Shown in pieces: positions 35,148-43,693 of a stretch of 64,000 nucleotides of DNA. The notes beneath the pieces were generated by a model. That model was not told the DNA's origin. It was given only the letters and a program-made list of their open reading frames with translations, and did no database searches. The DNA comes from Synechococcus sp. Cruz-7E5 (GTDB lineage Bacteria > Cyanobacteriota > Cyanobacteriia > PCC-6307 > Cyanobiaceae), in the NCBI RefSeq assembly GCF_024345995.1, contig NZ_JAGQCE010000004.1, forward strand, positions 1 to 64,000, read 5' to 3'. Within the stretch, counting starts at the first letter, position 1; every line of letters begins with the position of its first letter. Position numbers and translations under genes: made by a program.

Positions 35148-35966
35148 TCAGCGCCGCCCGCGTTGCAGCCGACGGGCGATCGCTTCGGCGGCGACCCGCG
35201 TCAGCCCGGCGTTGATCAGTCGCGGGTTGATGAAGATCCGCCCACCGTCGTCACGGATGCGCCGATGCAGCGACACGTGCTCACAGACGGGCCGGCCATC
35301 GCCGTCGATCCCTTCGTAGCGACCGGCCACCAGAGCCGAGCGCCTGTAGATCGCCAGCCCCCCGAAGGCGGAGTCAACCGCGATCCATTCCGAATCCACA
35401 GGGATCTGGATCATCCGCGCATGGACGGCCTGCTCGAGGGCCTCCGAGCGGGGCAGGCCCGCGGCGCAAAGTGAGTGGAAGCGCTGCCAGCAATCATCCG
35501 GGCACCATTCGGGATGACGCAGAGCCCAGATGTCGTAGTACAGGCTTTTCTGATTCGCCGTACAGACGGTCCAGTCGTCCCGGATCCAGGCACTTCGCCA
35601 CGACTCCTGGCTGAAGCCTTGCCCCATGCCATCGAAGTCGACGACGACGACGCTGTCCACATCGTCATGGCGTGGCGAACGGAGTTCGTCCAGGTACTGG
35701 TTGCGGCAATGGGCCAGCCGTTCCGTGCGTTCAGGCCAACGCCGTCGCAGTTGACCCAGCGCCTTGAACCGGAAGGATTCCATCTCCTCCGCCAGAGTCG
35801 CCAGCATGGCGAGGGTGTCGTCCTCGCTGTCGGACTCCACGAGGAACCAGCGCAGCTCCGGCACATCGATCAGTGCCTCCTTCAGTCGGTCGATATCGGA
35901 GCGGAGCGTGCCGGCGCCATCGCGAACGCAGCCGGTGACCAGGACAACCCGAGCAGGAGGAACCAT
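35148..35966 (-). CDS. GT-A-like glycosyltransferase (capsule-type)
   Basis: A 272-residue protein starting MVPPARVVLVTGCVRDG. RWFLVESDSEDDTLAML, VVVVDFDGMGQGF (acidic motif near 128) and YYDIWALRHPEWCPDDCW resemble capsule-associated mannosyltransferase-like GT-A proteins. The C-terminal part has GGLAIYRRSALVAGRYEG and CEHVSLHRRIRDDGGRIFINPRLINAG. I chose ATG at 35966 since the 39 residues that could precede it overlap the upstream gene and do not resemble the family. It lies 11 bp after the GT-D-like gene on the same strand, so the two form a pair. The sugar is unknown. Confidence 0.75.
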   Translation of the reverse strand: MVPPARVVLVTGCVRDGAGTLRSDIDRLKEALIDVPELRWFLVESDSEDDTLAMLATLAEEMESFRFKALGQLRRRWPERTERLAHCRNQYLDELRSPRHDDVDSVVVVDFDGMGQGFSQESWRSAWIRDDWTVCTANQKSLYYDIWALRHPEWCPDDCWQRFHSLCAAGLPRSEALEQAVHARMIQIPVDSEWIAVDSAFGGLAIYRRSALVAGRYEGIDGDGRPVCEHVSLHRRIRDDGGRIFINPRLINAGLTRVAAEAIARRLQRGRR

Positions 35967-35977
35967 GGCTGCTTCGT

Positions 35978-36898
35978 TCACCAATACGCCCCCCCATCGG
36001 CCACCCTGGCCAGGTCGGTGCCGGGAGGGCGATAGGCGACAGGCATTCGGATCCAGGCGTCGTTGAAATGGCGGTGGCGCCACTCGGATTCCGCCAGCCA
36101 GCGCTTGCCATGGACGCCGAAGAGAACCTGGAGATGGCCGCCCAGTGAAAGGCCAATGCAGCCCAGCTTCCCGGCAGCGGCAGCGAGAGGGATGCCAAGG
36201 CCACCGGCTGCGATCAGGGCGATGTCGAAGGAGGTGGCGGCCATCCGCTCTTCCAGGTGGCGGAACAGGGCCATCGAATCAGGAAAGAGCCGGTGCGTGT
36301 CCGGGCTGTACCCATACGGAAACTCAATCGCCAAAACAGCGGCGGGGTTGAACCAGCGCTTGCCCGTGCGGGCCCATACCGCTTCGAACACCTCGCGCCG
36401 AGCCCGCTCACGCAGTAGCTCGGCGCAGGAAGAGATCAGCAGGAGGCGGCGTCCCTCCAGCAACGGCAAGTAACAGAGATCCTCTCGGGCCGGGGACGAA
36501 CGATCGGGCTCCTGGTGGCGGTAGTCGACCCACGGCATCGTGAGGCCGAGGGCCCCACGCAGCACGGCCATACGTGCGAGCAGATCTGGGAACACGCCCA
36601 GGCAGTTGAGCTGGGAGAGGCTATCAACGAAGAAATCGTTGAAGCGGAGGTAGAACTCTGTGCTCGCCGGGAATAACGCCGACTGCTGCAAGGAGTGGTA
36701 ATGGAGGTTCGGCTCCATCAGCTTGAGCAGGCGCGGATCGACACCTGGGCGTGACGCTGCGATCGAGAAGTTCAGCCGCTGGATCTCCGAAATCCCGAGC
36801 TTGCCGCTGGCGAAGCCCACACCGTCGGTAAGCGCCCGCTCAATGGCGCGCCGGAAAAATCCAGGGGACTCCAACCTGGAACCTGGTCCGGTCTTCAT
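35978..36898 (-). CDS. GT-D-fold-like glycosyltransferase candidate
   Basis: A 306-residue soluble protein without membrane segments. The C-terminal segment FDIALIAAGGLGIPLAAAAGKLGCIGLSLGGHLQVLFGVHGKRW resembles the nucleotide-binding end of GT-D-fold transferases (DUF1792-like), and RRLLLISSCAELLRERARREVFEAV fits the middle of that fold. The N-terminus has GVGFASGKLGISEIQRLNF. The pairing with the downstream GT-A-like gene supports a glycan role. The family call is by pattern and moderate. Confidence 0.6.
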   Translation of the reverse strand: MKTGPGSRLESPGFFRRAIERALTDGVGFASGKLGISEIQRLNFSIAASRPGVDPRLLKLMEPNLHYHSLQQSALFPASTEFYLRFNDFFVDSLSQLNCLGVFPDLLARMAVLRGALGLTMPWVDYRHQEPDRSSPAREDLCYLPLLEGRRLLLISSCAELLRERARREVFEAVWARTGKRWFNPAAVLAIEFPYGYSPDTHRLFPDSMALFRHLEERMAATSFDIALIAAGGLGIPLAAAAGKLGCIGLSLGGHLQVLFGVHGKRWLAESEWRHRHFNDAWIRMPVAYRPPGTDLARVADGGAYW

Positions 36899-37009
36899 CC
36901 CTGGTCATGCGGTGACATGGGCTCAGCAAAGAAGGGGAGTCAGCAGCATGATCTGGTCACGGCAAACTTGGCGAGTCCCAGGCAGAACCACCGTGCTGAG
37001 GACATTCCC

Positions 37010-38593
37010 ATGAGGAGCAGGCCCCTTCCAGCTCGGCGGCACCAGAGCGGGGTCTTCACAATCCTGCTCCTGCTGATCGTGTTGACAGGGAGCTGCCTGC
37101 GGTTTGCCTACCTGCCGGACAAACCTCTGTGGTTTGACGAAGGTTTCACCCGCCTGCGGATTTCCGGCCGAGACGAACATGACGAGGCCATTTCCAGCCT
37201 GTTCACAGGTCGGCCGATCCCACCTACGGCCTTCGAACCGTTTCAGGAAGCTCAGCCGGGGTCACCGTTGATTGGAACGGTGCGGGGCCTTGCCAGAAAG
37301 GAACCCCAGCATCCCCCGCTCTATTTCCTGCTGGCAAGGTCGGCGTCGTTGCTGATGGGGAACAGCCTGCTCGGCATGCGGTCGGTGTCCGCTCTCTGCG
37401 GAGCGCTGACGGTTCCAGCCATGGTGCTGCTGGCACTGGAAGCCTATGGCGATCGGGCGATCGCGCTCCTGGCGGGAGCGCTTGCGGCGGTTTCGCCCCT
37501 CTGGATCCGGTTCGCCCAGGACGGCCGCCCCTACAGCCTCTGGCTGCTGCTGGTGATCCTTGCCCATGTGGCCTATCTGCGCCTGGTCCGGCAGCCCGGC
37601 CGAACCGCCGCTCTCTCATACGGGCTGGTGCTGGGCCTTGCCCTGCTCACCCAGCTCCTTACCGTCCTCACGCTTTTCTCCCATGCACTGCACCTGGTCC
37701 TGAGCGGAGCCGCCTGGCGGGCGTTGATCCTGCGTTCCTACCTGGTGGCGACGACCTTGGCGCTTCTGGTCGCCTCGCCCTGGGCGGTGGTGCTGGCGGT
37801 GAAACATTCCACCGCCGTGGCCACCACACGCCACCTGCTTCGCCCCATGCCCACGGTGGCGCTGCTGGGCCACGGGCTCGACAACCTGAACACCCTGTTC
37901 ACGGCCTGGCCCCGGTTCCCAGGCCCGCTCGGACCTGTCGTTTCCGTCCTGCTTCTGTTGGGCGTCGCGGCTGTTCTGTGGGCCGCGCTGCGGCGGCGGC
38001 ACAACGGCCAGGGCCTCTTCCTGGTGCTGATCTCCCTGGTACCCGTGCTGCCTTTCGTTATCGCCGACCTGCTGCTCGGGGGTCAGCGATCAGTGCAGGT
38101 GAAGTATCTGCTGCCTGGATCGATCGGAGTTTTTCTGGCTCTGGCCGGCTGGCTGGTCCTTGCGGCACGGGGGCGGATCGTGCGGCTGCTGGCCGCCGGT
38201 CTGCTGAGTCTCGGGTTCGTATCCAGTCTGTTTCTGCTTCGGGCGCCCACCTGGTGGGGCCTGTCTCAAGTGGACAACGACCTGGGCCGCCTGCTGCGAG
38301 AGGCCCATCAGCCACGCATCGTGGCGGACGGGTCCTTCGCTGTGCTGGCCTTGCTCAGCCACCAGCTACGCGGCCATGGCTCGTTTCTTTTAACCCGTTC
38401 CCCGCAGACGCTCCGCCTGCCGCCTCACGAGGGCGAGACCTTCCTTTATCAGCCATCGGCTGAGCTGAAAGAGACGATCACCAAGAGGATGGGTTGCACG
38501 CTGCAGCGCAGGTACGCCGAGCGGCGGGAAGGAGGATCCCTCTACGAGCTCTTTGAGATCCTCGACTGTCCCAGACGTTCGGCCCCTCTGTGA
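37010..38593 (+). CDS. GT39/ArnT-like polytopic glycosyltransferase
   Basis: A 527-residue membrane protein with about eleven helices, starting with VFTILLLLIVLTGSCLRFAY. The first outer loop has LWFDEGFTRL near residue 41, with the catalytic-type acidic residues of PMT/ArnT-like (GT-C) enzymes, and KEPQHPPLYFLLAR near 101 is the second family signature. Such enzymes transfer sugar from a polyprenyl-phosphate donor on the outer side of the membrane. I chose ATG at 37010 because the 31 upstream codons are not hydrophobic or conserved-looking. Its TGA overlaps the GTG of the next gene (GTGA at 38590-38593). Confidence 0.86.
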   Translation: MRSRPLPARRHQSGVFTILLLLIVLTGSCLRFAYLPDKPLWFDEGFTRLRISGRDEHDEAISSLFTGRPIPPTAFEPFQEAQPGSPLIGTVRGLARKEPQHPPLYFLLARSASLLMGNSLLGMRSVSALCGALTVPAMVLLALEAYGDRAIALLAGALAAVSPLWIRFAQDGRPYSLWLLLVILAHVAYLRLVRQPGRTAALSYGLVLGLALLTQLLTVLTLFSHALHLVLSGAAWRALILRSYLVATTLALLVASPWAVVLAVKHSTAVATTRHLLRPMPTVALLGHGLDNLNTLFTAWPRFPGPLGPVVSVLLLLGVAAVLWAALRRRHNGQGLFLVLISLVPVLPFVIADLLLGGQRSVQVKYLLPGSIGVFLALAGWLVLAARGRIVRLLAAGLLSLGFVSSLFLLRAPTWWGLSQVDNDLGRLLREAHQPRIVADGSFAVLALLSHQLRGHGSFLLTRSPQTLRLPPHEGETFLYQPSAELKETITKRMGCTLQRRYAERREGGSLYELFEILDCPRRSAPL

Positions 38594-39888
38594 CCCTGCC
38601 CGCCTCCCGAGACGAGCATGTGCTCCTCTTCGATCTCACCCAGCAGGCCCATGTCTTCAGCTTCCTGAGGCACTGGCTGCTCTGGTGGGAGAGGCACAGA
38701 CCACCGGGACGGCTTTCGGTGGTGCTGGATCCCTTTTTTCTCCAGCGGCATCCTGGCCTGGCGGCGTTGGCACAGCTCTGCGGCGCAGGCGTTCGGCTGC
38801 TGACCATCACGCCCGAAGAAAAGAGCGAGCGGAAACGCCGATATGCGTGCCATGACCATCAGGAGTGGCCGCTCCACCGGCTGCTCCGTTCCACAGGTGC
38901 AGAGGATTTCCCCCTGCTGTTCGACTGGAATTTGTTCTGCGCCTATGCCCGGCGGGAGGGGGTCACCCATGCGGTGATGGCGCGCCTGGACCAGTTCCTT
39001 CCCCTCCTGGCGGCTGGCCACAGCACACCGGAGCGGTTCTCCGGGATCTGCTTCTGTGCCACCTTCCCCGGCGGGCGCCTGCAGAACCGATCAGACGGCT
39101 CGGCTCCCAGACCCCTGCCTGCCGATGCGTTCTTGCTGGCCCGCGCCCTCCGTCACCCCCAGCTCCATACCCTGTTCGTGAACGATCCGATCTGGCTGGA
39201 CACGCTGCGGAGCTTCTCCTGCGGCGAGCGGGCGGTCCACCTGCCGGAAGTGGCGGAGCTGAGCGGCGGCGATGGAGCCGCGGCCGACGCGTTGAGGCTC
39301 CGTCTCGCTTCCCTCGAGGGCCGGGTGGTGTTCCTCGTCTTCGGCGACCTCACCCCTCGCAAGGGGGTGATGACGGCTATGGAGGCGATGGCGCGCCTGC
39401 CGGTTGAACACCAGCGGCGGGCCGCCCTGGTGATCGCCGGCCAGAGCCACCCTGCGTTCAAGGCTCGGATCAGCGCCGCCGCCAGCGCTTTGCAGGAACA
39501 CACCTGCCTCAAGGTGCTGGAGCTGCGCCACTTCCTCACTGAGGAGGAAGTGGCGGCTCTCTTCAGCCGGGCGGATGTGGTGCTCACGCTCTACGAGGGC
39601 CATGCCGGCCTGAGCAATGTGATCCTGTTGGCTGCGGCGGCGCAACGGCCGGTGCTCAGCTCCCGGGAGGGGCGCATGGGCGAGATCGTGGCACAGGAGC
39701 GCCTTGGTCTGAGCGTGGAGATCGGCGACCCCCTGGCCGTGACGGCGTCCATGATCCATTGCATCGAGGCCGTCCCCGGAAGCCTTGGCGATGGGGCGTC
39801 GATGCGGAACCTCGCTGCCCGGCACACCGGCGAACGCTTCGCGGGCACCTTCTTTCGTCGACTGGGGCTGGGCGACCTGAGCCGGTGA
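38590..39888 (+). CDS. Glycosyltransferase family 4-like (GT4)
   Basis: A 432-residue protein starting with GTG, translationally coupled to the GT39-like gene. The C-terminal half is a GT-B donor domain: VVFLVFGDLTPRKGVMTAMEAMARL, ALVIAGQSHPAFKARI, RADVVLTLYEGHAGLSNVILLAAAAQRPVL (in place of the usual E-x7-E it has YEGHAGLSNVI). The N-terminal half (HVLLFDLTQQAHVFSFLRHW) differs from common GT4 proteins. It ends 26 bp from a convergent gene. Activity is likely but the donor and acceptor are unknown. Confidence 0.8.
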   Translation: MTLPASRDEHVLLFDLTQQAHVFSFLRHWLLWWERHRPPGRLSVVLDPFFLQRHPGLAALAQLCGAGVRLLTITPEEKSERKRRYACHDHQEWPLHRLLRSTGAEDFPLLFDWNLFCAYARREGVTHAVMARLDQFLPLLAAGHSTPERFSGICFCATFPGGRLQNRSDGSAPRPLPADAFLLARALRHPQLHTLFVNDPIWLDTLRSFSCGERAVHLPEVAELSGGDGAAADALRLRLASLEGRVVFLVFGDLTPRKGVMTAMEAMARLPVEHQRRAALVIAGQSHPAFKARISAAASALQEHTCLKVLELRHFLTEEEVAALFSRADVVLTLYEGHAGLSNVILLAAAAQRPVLSSREGRMGEIVAQERLGLSVEIGDPLAVTASMIHCIEAVPGSLGDGASMRNLAARHTGERFAGTFFRRLGLGDLSR

Positions 39889-39913
39889 ACCTGGAGCCTG
39901 AGGGAGCCGCCCT

Positions 39914-40858
39914 TCAGGCGCGCGGACCGGATGGGTGGAGGTGGTGGCGGATCGAGCGGAACAGGGGGGCGAGGAACTCCGGGCCGCTGTAGGCCTGGGC
40001 TTCAACGCAGCGATCCCGTTCTGCATCGCGCCGCACGGCCGGCGGATGCACCAACGGAAACGGCAGGGCGTGCGCCTCCAGCTGCGCCCCGGGGCTCGAT
40101 GCCAGGGCGGTGTGGGTGGCATCCTCCCGGAAGCCCAGGTTGCGCACCAGGTTCACCGCCGGGTGGATGCAGAGCCCATCGCGGCGCCAGCAGTTGAAGG
40201 TCCAGGCGTAGTCCCAGTTCTCCGCCGTGCGGTGGTTGGTACGGAAGTGGTAGCACCAGTAGCGCCGCGCCTGGGGCGTTTCCAGCACGGTGTCCAGCCA
40301 GCCGGCTGCGGCGCGCGCGGGCCATTGGCCCATGGCCATGTCCTGGTGCCGCCAGGCACGCTTCCAGGTGGCCCAGCCCCAGAGCAGCTGGTACCGGGAA
40401 AAGGCATAGCTGCCTCCCTCCGGCTGGATCCCGACGCCGAGGTTGCTGCCGGCGATCGCCATCACCCGCTCCGTGTCGGCGTAGCGCTCCAGCAGCTCCG
40501 CGCAGAAACTGAAGAAGCTCGGATCGGGAAGGCAGTCGTCCTCCAGCACGATCACGCGTTCATGGCTGCGGAAGACGTGCCGCATGCCCAGATCCAGGCT
40601 GGCGGCGATGCCGAGGTTCGTGGCTGAAAAAAGCCTCTCGACCCTGCAGGGCCAGTCGATGCGCCCCAACTCCCGGCGGGCCGCCTGGCAGAGTCTCCCC
40701 TCGCCGGGGACATCGCCGCGAGGGCCGTCAGCGACGACCACCAGGTGGGTCGGCCTCAGCAGGCGGAGCCTGTCCAGAATCCTTCGGCTGGTGTCAGGCC
40801 GCCGGAACAGCAGCAACAGCACAGGGATCGCAAAGGCTGGCGGGTTGGCCAGGGTCAT
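39914..40858 (-). CDS. EDDCLP-type glycosyltransferase (nucleotide-diphospho-sugar transferase fold)
   Basis: A 314-residue GT-A-like protein: IPVLLLLFRRPDTSRRILDRL, LVVVADGPRG, SERVIVLEDDCLPDPSFFSFCAELLERYAD with the acidic EDD near residue 107, then WGWATWKRAWRHQD and a C-terminal ATHTA motif. It is clearly paralogous to the protein at 42635-43693 (same motif order and spacing). It is the last gene of a seven-gene overlapping operon; its ATG overlaps the upstream stop as ATGA (40855-40858). Confidence 0.85.
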   Translation of the reverse strand: MTLANPPAFAIPVLLLLFRRPDTSRRILDRLRLLRPTHLVVVADGPRGDVPGEGRLCQAARRELGRIDWPCRVERLFSATNLGIAASLDLGMRHVFRSHERVIVLEDDCLPDPSFFSFCAELLERYADTERVMAIAGSNLGVGIQPEGGSYAFSRYQLLWGWATWKRAWRHQDMAMGQWPARAAAGWLDTVLETPQARRYWCYHFRTNHRTAENWDYAWTFNCWRRDGLCIHPAVNLVRNLGFREDATHTALASSPGAQLEAHALPFPLVHPPAVRRDAERDRCVEAQAYSGPEFLAPLFRSIRHHLHPSGPRA

Positions 40859-41559
40859 GGGCGGTGCCGGGCCCGTTCCCGATCAAGCAGGCGCTTCAGG
40901 CTGCGGAGGCGTGCGGCATGCAGGTGCGAAGGCGAGAACCCCTGCTCCAGGGGCTTGCGGACATAGGTCAGGACGACGGCTTCGACCCTGCGCACCACGG
41001 CCCCTTCCGCGCGCAGACGGATCCAGAGATCGACGTCTTCGCCGCTACGCAGGGCCGGATCAAAGCCCCCGATCCGCAGCAGGGCACTGCGGCGGAACAG
41101 GGCCGCGCCCACATTGAAGGAATGACGCGGGGCGGACTGTGCGGCGAGCCCCGCTTCCCGTGGCCAGGCGTCGACCAATCGCCCCTGCACCACATCAGGT
41201 GGATCGGGGGCAAGGAAAGGAGCCTGAAGCAGCTCCAGGGCCCGCGTGCTCCAGACGTCATCGGCGTCGAGAAACCCCACCAGATCCCCGCGCACCCGCG
41301 CCAGGCCGTCATTGCGGGCCGCGGCGGGGCCACCGTTCTCACGACGAAGCAGCTCGATGGCGCCGAGCTCCAGGCCAGGGGCAGCGACGAGGTCATCGCC
41401 TGAGCCGTCATCAACCACCAGGATCTCGTGCGGCCTCACCGTCTGGTTTCGGACCGAGGCCAGTGCCCTGCCGAGAGTGGCGGCCGCTTGATAAGCCGGA
41501 ATGACCACGCTGATCGTGGGGCCTTCGGCGCGACTGGCCTTCCCGCCCGGACGCTTCAC
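40855..41559 (-). CDS. Glycosyltransferase family 2 (GT2), GTG start
   Basis: A 234-residue GT2: ISVVIPAYQAAATLGRALASVRNQ, ILVVDDGSGDD, GGPAAARNDGLARVRGDLVGFLDADDVWSTR with the DxD near residue 97, and FRRSALLRIGGFDPALRSGEDVDLWIRL with the ED motif. I chose GTG at 41559 because it overlaps the stop of the upstream HPrK-like gene (GTGA) and places the fold about 14 codons in. The open frame extends upstream antisense to other genes but does not resemble a protein. It overlaps the next gene by ATGA. Confidence 0.9.
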   Translation of the reverse strand: MKRPGGKASRAEGPTISVVIPAYQAAATLGRALASVRNQTVRPHEILVVDDGSGDDLVAAPGLELGAIELLRRENGGPAAARNDGLARVRGDLVGFLDADDVWSTRALELLQAPFLAPDPPDVVQGRLVDAWPREAGLAAQSAPRHSFNVGAALFRRSALLRIGGFDPALRSGEDVDLWIRLRAEGAVVRRVEAVVLTYVRKPLEQGFSPSHLHAARLRSLKRLLDRERARHRP

Positions 41560-42638
41560 CGGTTCTCCTCCAGCCAGGCGGCGAGGAGGGGGGGGATGGC
41601 GGCGGGTTCCGCGCCCGTGTGCAGCAGGAAGCAGGGAAGCTGCCGCACCAGCTGGCCCAGGAGCCGGAAGGCCTCGCGCGCCGTGCCGGGCAGCTGGGCG
41701 ACGGCGCTGGGTGCGGCGGCAGCCAGGGCGGCCGAGGCGCTCAGAGGTTCCAGGCGAGCCGGTCCCTCCGCGCCGACCTGGGGGATCAGCACGGCCTTGA
41801 GCGGAAACCCATCGCCAAGCTGTTGCGGAAACGCTGCGGCCAGCTGCAGGAGCAGCTTGTCGCCCGGCTGCGGCGAGGGATTCACCACGCAGCCCGCCAG
41901 CGCTGGGAACCGGTGCAGATCCGCCAAGGTCTTGAGCTTGGCGGACCCATAGAGGCCATGGGCTCGCGGCGGCTCGCCCGCTGTCACCAGGCTGTAATCG
42001 TCGCCGGCGTAGCGCAGCCCCGCACAGAGGGCGAGCAGGGCTGTGGTGGATTTGCCGCGCCCGCCGGCACCGGCCACGAGCAGGCCTCCCGCCGCAGTGC
42101 CCACCGCGGCGGCATGGAGCAGCGCTCCGCCGCGCCCGGCGATCCACCAGGAGAGCAGCCGCAACAGGGGCGCCGCCTGTTCGTGGATGCGCAGACGCTC
42201 CGCATCCTCGATCCAGAAAAAGCCCTGGCCAGCGGCCCCATCCAGCAGCTGAAGGGTGTGGGGCCAGAGGTTGAACGAACAGCGGATCCCTTCCCTGTTG
42301 CCCTCGGGGAGTTCGCCATGGCAAGGAAAGCGGTCGGTGACGGCACCGCGCAGCCAGGCGGGGGGAGAGGGCGGGGCGGGCCAACCGGATCGGCCCGAAT
42401 CCCAGAGATACAGGTGGAGATCTGCAGCGGGAGAGGCCTCGTTCGCGGCGAAGGCGGGCAGGGATCGATGCTGCAGGGAGGCGGTCAGCAGCGGCTCCAG
42501 GGCCGGGCTGCCGATGTGCAGCTGGATTCGCTGGTCGGCGATCCGGAAGGAGCGCTGGGGCCAGGGGCCGGCCTCGACCTCCATGGCGGCCTGGAGAGCG
42601 CGCACATGCTCGACGTAGGCCCGGGCGCCACTGCTCAA
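41556..42638 (-). CDS. HPr serine kinase-like (HprK-related) protein
   Basis: A protein of about 360 residues whose C-terminal half has the HPr-kinase core: LLVAGAGGRGKSTTALLALCAGLRYAGDDYSLV, i.e. a P-loop near residue 197 followed by the DD motif near 213. The N-terminal part (FRIADQRIQLHIGSPALEPLLTASL) lacks the HPr-kinase N-domain of Gram-positive regulators, and no PTS genes are here. HprK-related kinases occur in lasso-peptide clusters (where they phosphorylate the peptide) and in exopolysaccharide clusters with PqqD proteins. A PqqD gene heads this same operon. I chose TTG at 42638, which overlaps the upstream stop as TTGA; GTG at 42605 and ATG at 42584 are alternatives. Confidence 0.82.
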   Translation of the reverse strand: MSSGARAYVEHVRALQAAMEVEAGPWPQRSFRIADQRIQLHIGSPALEPLLTASLQHRSLPAFAANEASPAADLHLYLWDSGRSGWPAPPSPPAWLRGAVTDRFPCHGELPEGNREGIRCSFNLWPHTLQLLDGAAGQGFFWIEDAERLRIHEQAAPLLRLLSWWIAGRGGALLHAAAVGTAAGGLLVAGAGGRGKSTTALLALCAGLRYAGDDYSLVTAGEPPRAHGLYGSAKLKTLADLHRFPALAGCVVNPSPQPGDKLLLQLAAAFPQQLGDGFPLKAVLIPQVGAEGPARLEPLSASAALAAAAPSAVAQLPGTAREAFRLLGQLVRQLPCFLLHTGAEPAAIPPLLAAWLEENR

Positions 42639-43693
42639 GGGGTCCTGCCCGGGCGTTGTGCCCTCGACCGCAGGCTGGAGAGCGCCTCTGTGGCACGAGC
42701 CTCGATCCCGAGGCGCTGATCGGCGCTGGCGGGCAGGGCCGCGGCCTTGAACGCCCGCGCCAGGAGCAGGGCCGCCATCGCGCGTCCCTCCGTCTGAAGG
42801 CTGTCGATGCGACGCAGCACATCCTCGGCTGCTGGCCGCCCCACCCGCCAGTCGGCGACCCGACGGTCGTACGCCCGGTCCGGGGCAACAGCGGCGGGTC
42901 CCTGGAACGGGGCTGGCAGGGAGAAGAGAGCCACGGCGGGCTGGCTCGCGGCCAGCCCCACCGTGTGGGTGGCCTGGGGATCGATGCCGATGTTGCTGAT
43001 CAGATTGCGGGCCGGCACCACGGCCAGGCCGCCCTCGCACAGCTGGCTCAGCGTCCAGGCGCCATCCCAGGTGTCAACCCTGCCGCCGGCCGTGGCCCGC
43101 CAGAGCGCCAACCAGAGATCCACGAGCTCAGGCAGGCCGGTGCCGGCGATCAGCTCCTCCCTGAGCCCGGGGCGGGCCAGGTTGTGCATGGTGAAATCCA
43201 CGCGCTGCCAGGCTCGCCGCCAGGTGGCCCAGCCCCAGTGACAGCCGAAGGCCGAGAAGTGATAACTCTGCTGCGGATAGCGCCAGCTCTCCAGCGGATT
43301 GCTGCCGTTGACCATCACCACCCGTGGATCGCTGCGGAAGCGCTCCAGCAGTTCCCGGCAGAACGGAAAGAAGGAGGCAGCCGGAAGGCAGTCATCCTCC
43401 AGGATGATCGCCTCCTCCACCTGCTCGAACACCGCGTTCAGGCCACTGATCACACGGGCGGCCAGGCCCAGGTGGGTGGCGGCGAAGTGGCGGTGCACAA
43501 GGCAGGGCCAATCGATCGTGTCGATCAGAGCCCTGGTGCGGGCGCAGAGGGCGTCGTCCTCCGGATGCGTGGGGCGGGGTGCATCGGCAAGGACGAACAG
43601 CTGGGCCGGCCGGACCTGGCGCACCACCTCCAGCACCCGGGCCGTCTTGGCGGGGCGGCGGAACAGGATCAGCACCACGGCGGGTTCAGCCAT
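42635..43693 (-). CDS. EDDCLP-type glycosyltransferase, paralogue of 39914-40858
   Basis: A 352-residue protein: AVVLILFRRPAKTARVLEVV, LFVLADAPRPTHPEDDALC, EEAIILEDDCLPAASFFPFCRELLERF with the EDD near residue 97, WGWATWRRAWQRVD and the ATHTVG motif. Order and wording match the neighbour at 39914 closely, so one arose from the other by duplication. It overlaps the upstream GT4 by 8 bp and the downstream HPrK-like gene by 4 bp (TTGA). The C-terminal extension of about 50 residues (ADWRVGRPAAEDVLRRIDSL) is not in the paralogue. Confidence 0.85.
   Translation of the reverse strand: MAEPAVVLILFRRPAKTARVLEVVRQVRPAQLFVLADAPRPTHPEDDALCARTRALIDTIDWPCLVHRHFAATHLGLAARVISGLNAVFEQVEEAIILEDDCLPAASFFPFCRELLERFRSDPRVVMVNGSNPLESWRYPQQSYHFSAFGCHWGWATWRRAWQRVDFTMHNLARPGLREELIAGTGLPELVDLWLALWRATAGGRVDTWDGAWTLSQLCEGGLAVVPARNLISNIGIDPQATHTVGLAASQPAVALFSLPAPFQGPAAVAPDRAYDRRVADWRVGRPAAEDVLRRIDSLQTEGRAMAALLLARAFKAAALPASADQRLGIEARATEALSSLRSRAQRPGRTP

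Noticed and set aside
42639-43040. N-terminal extension of the HprK-like protein
   Set aside because: The extra residues are Arg/Gly/Pro rich and antisense-like, and they overlap the C-terminus of the paralogous glycosyltransferase on the same strand in another frame.
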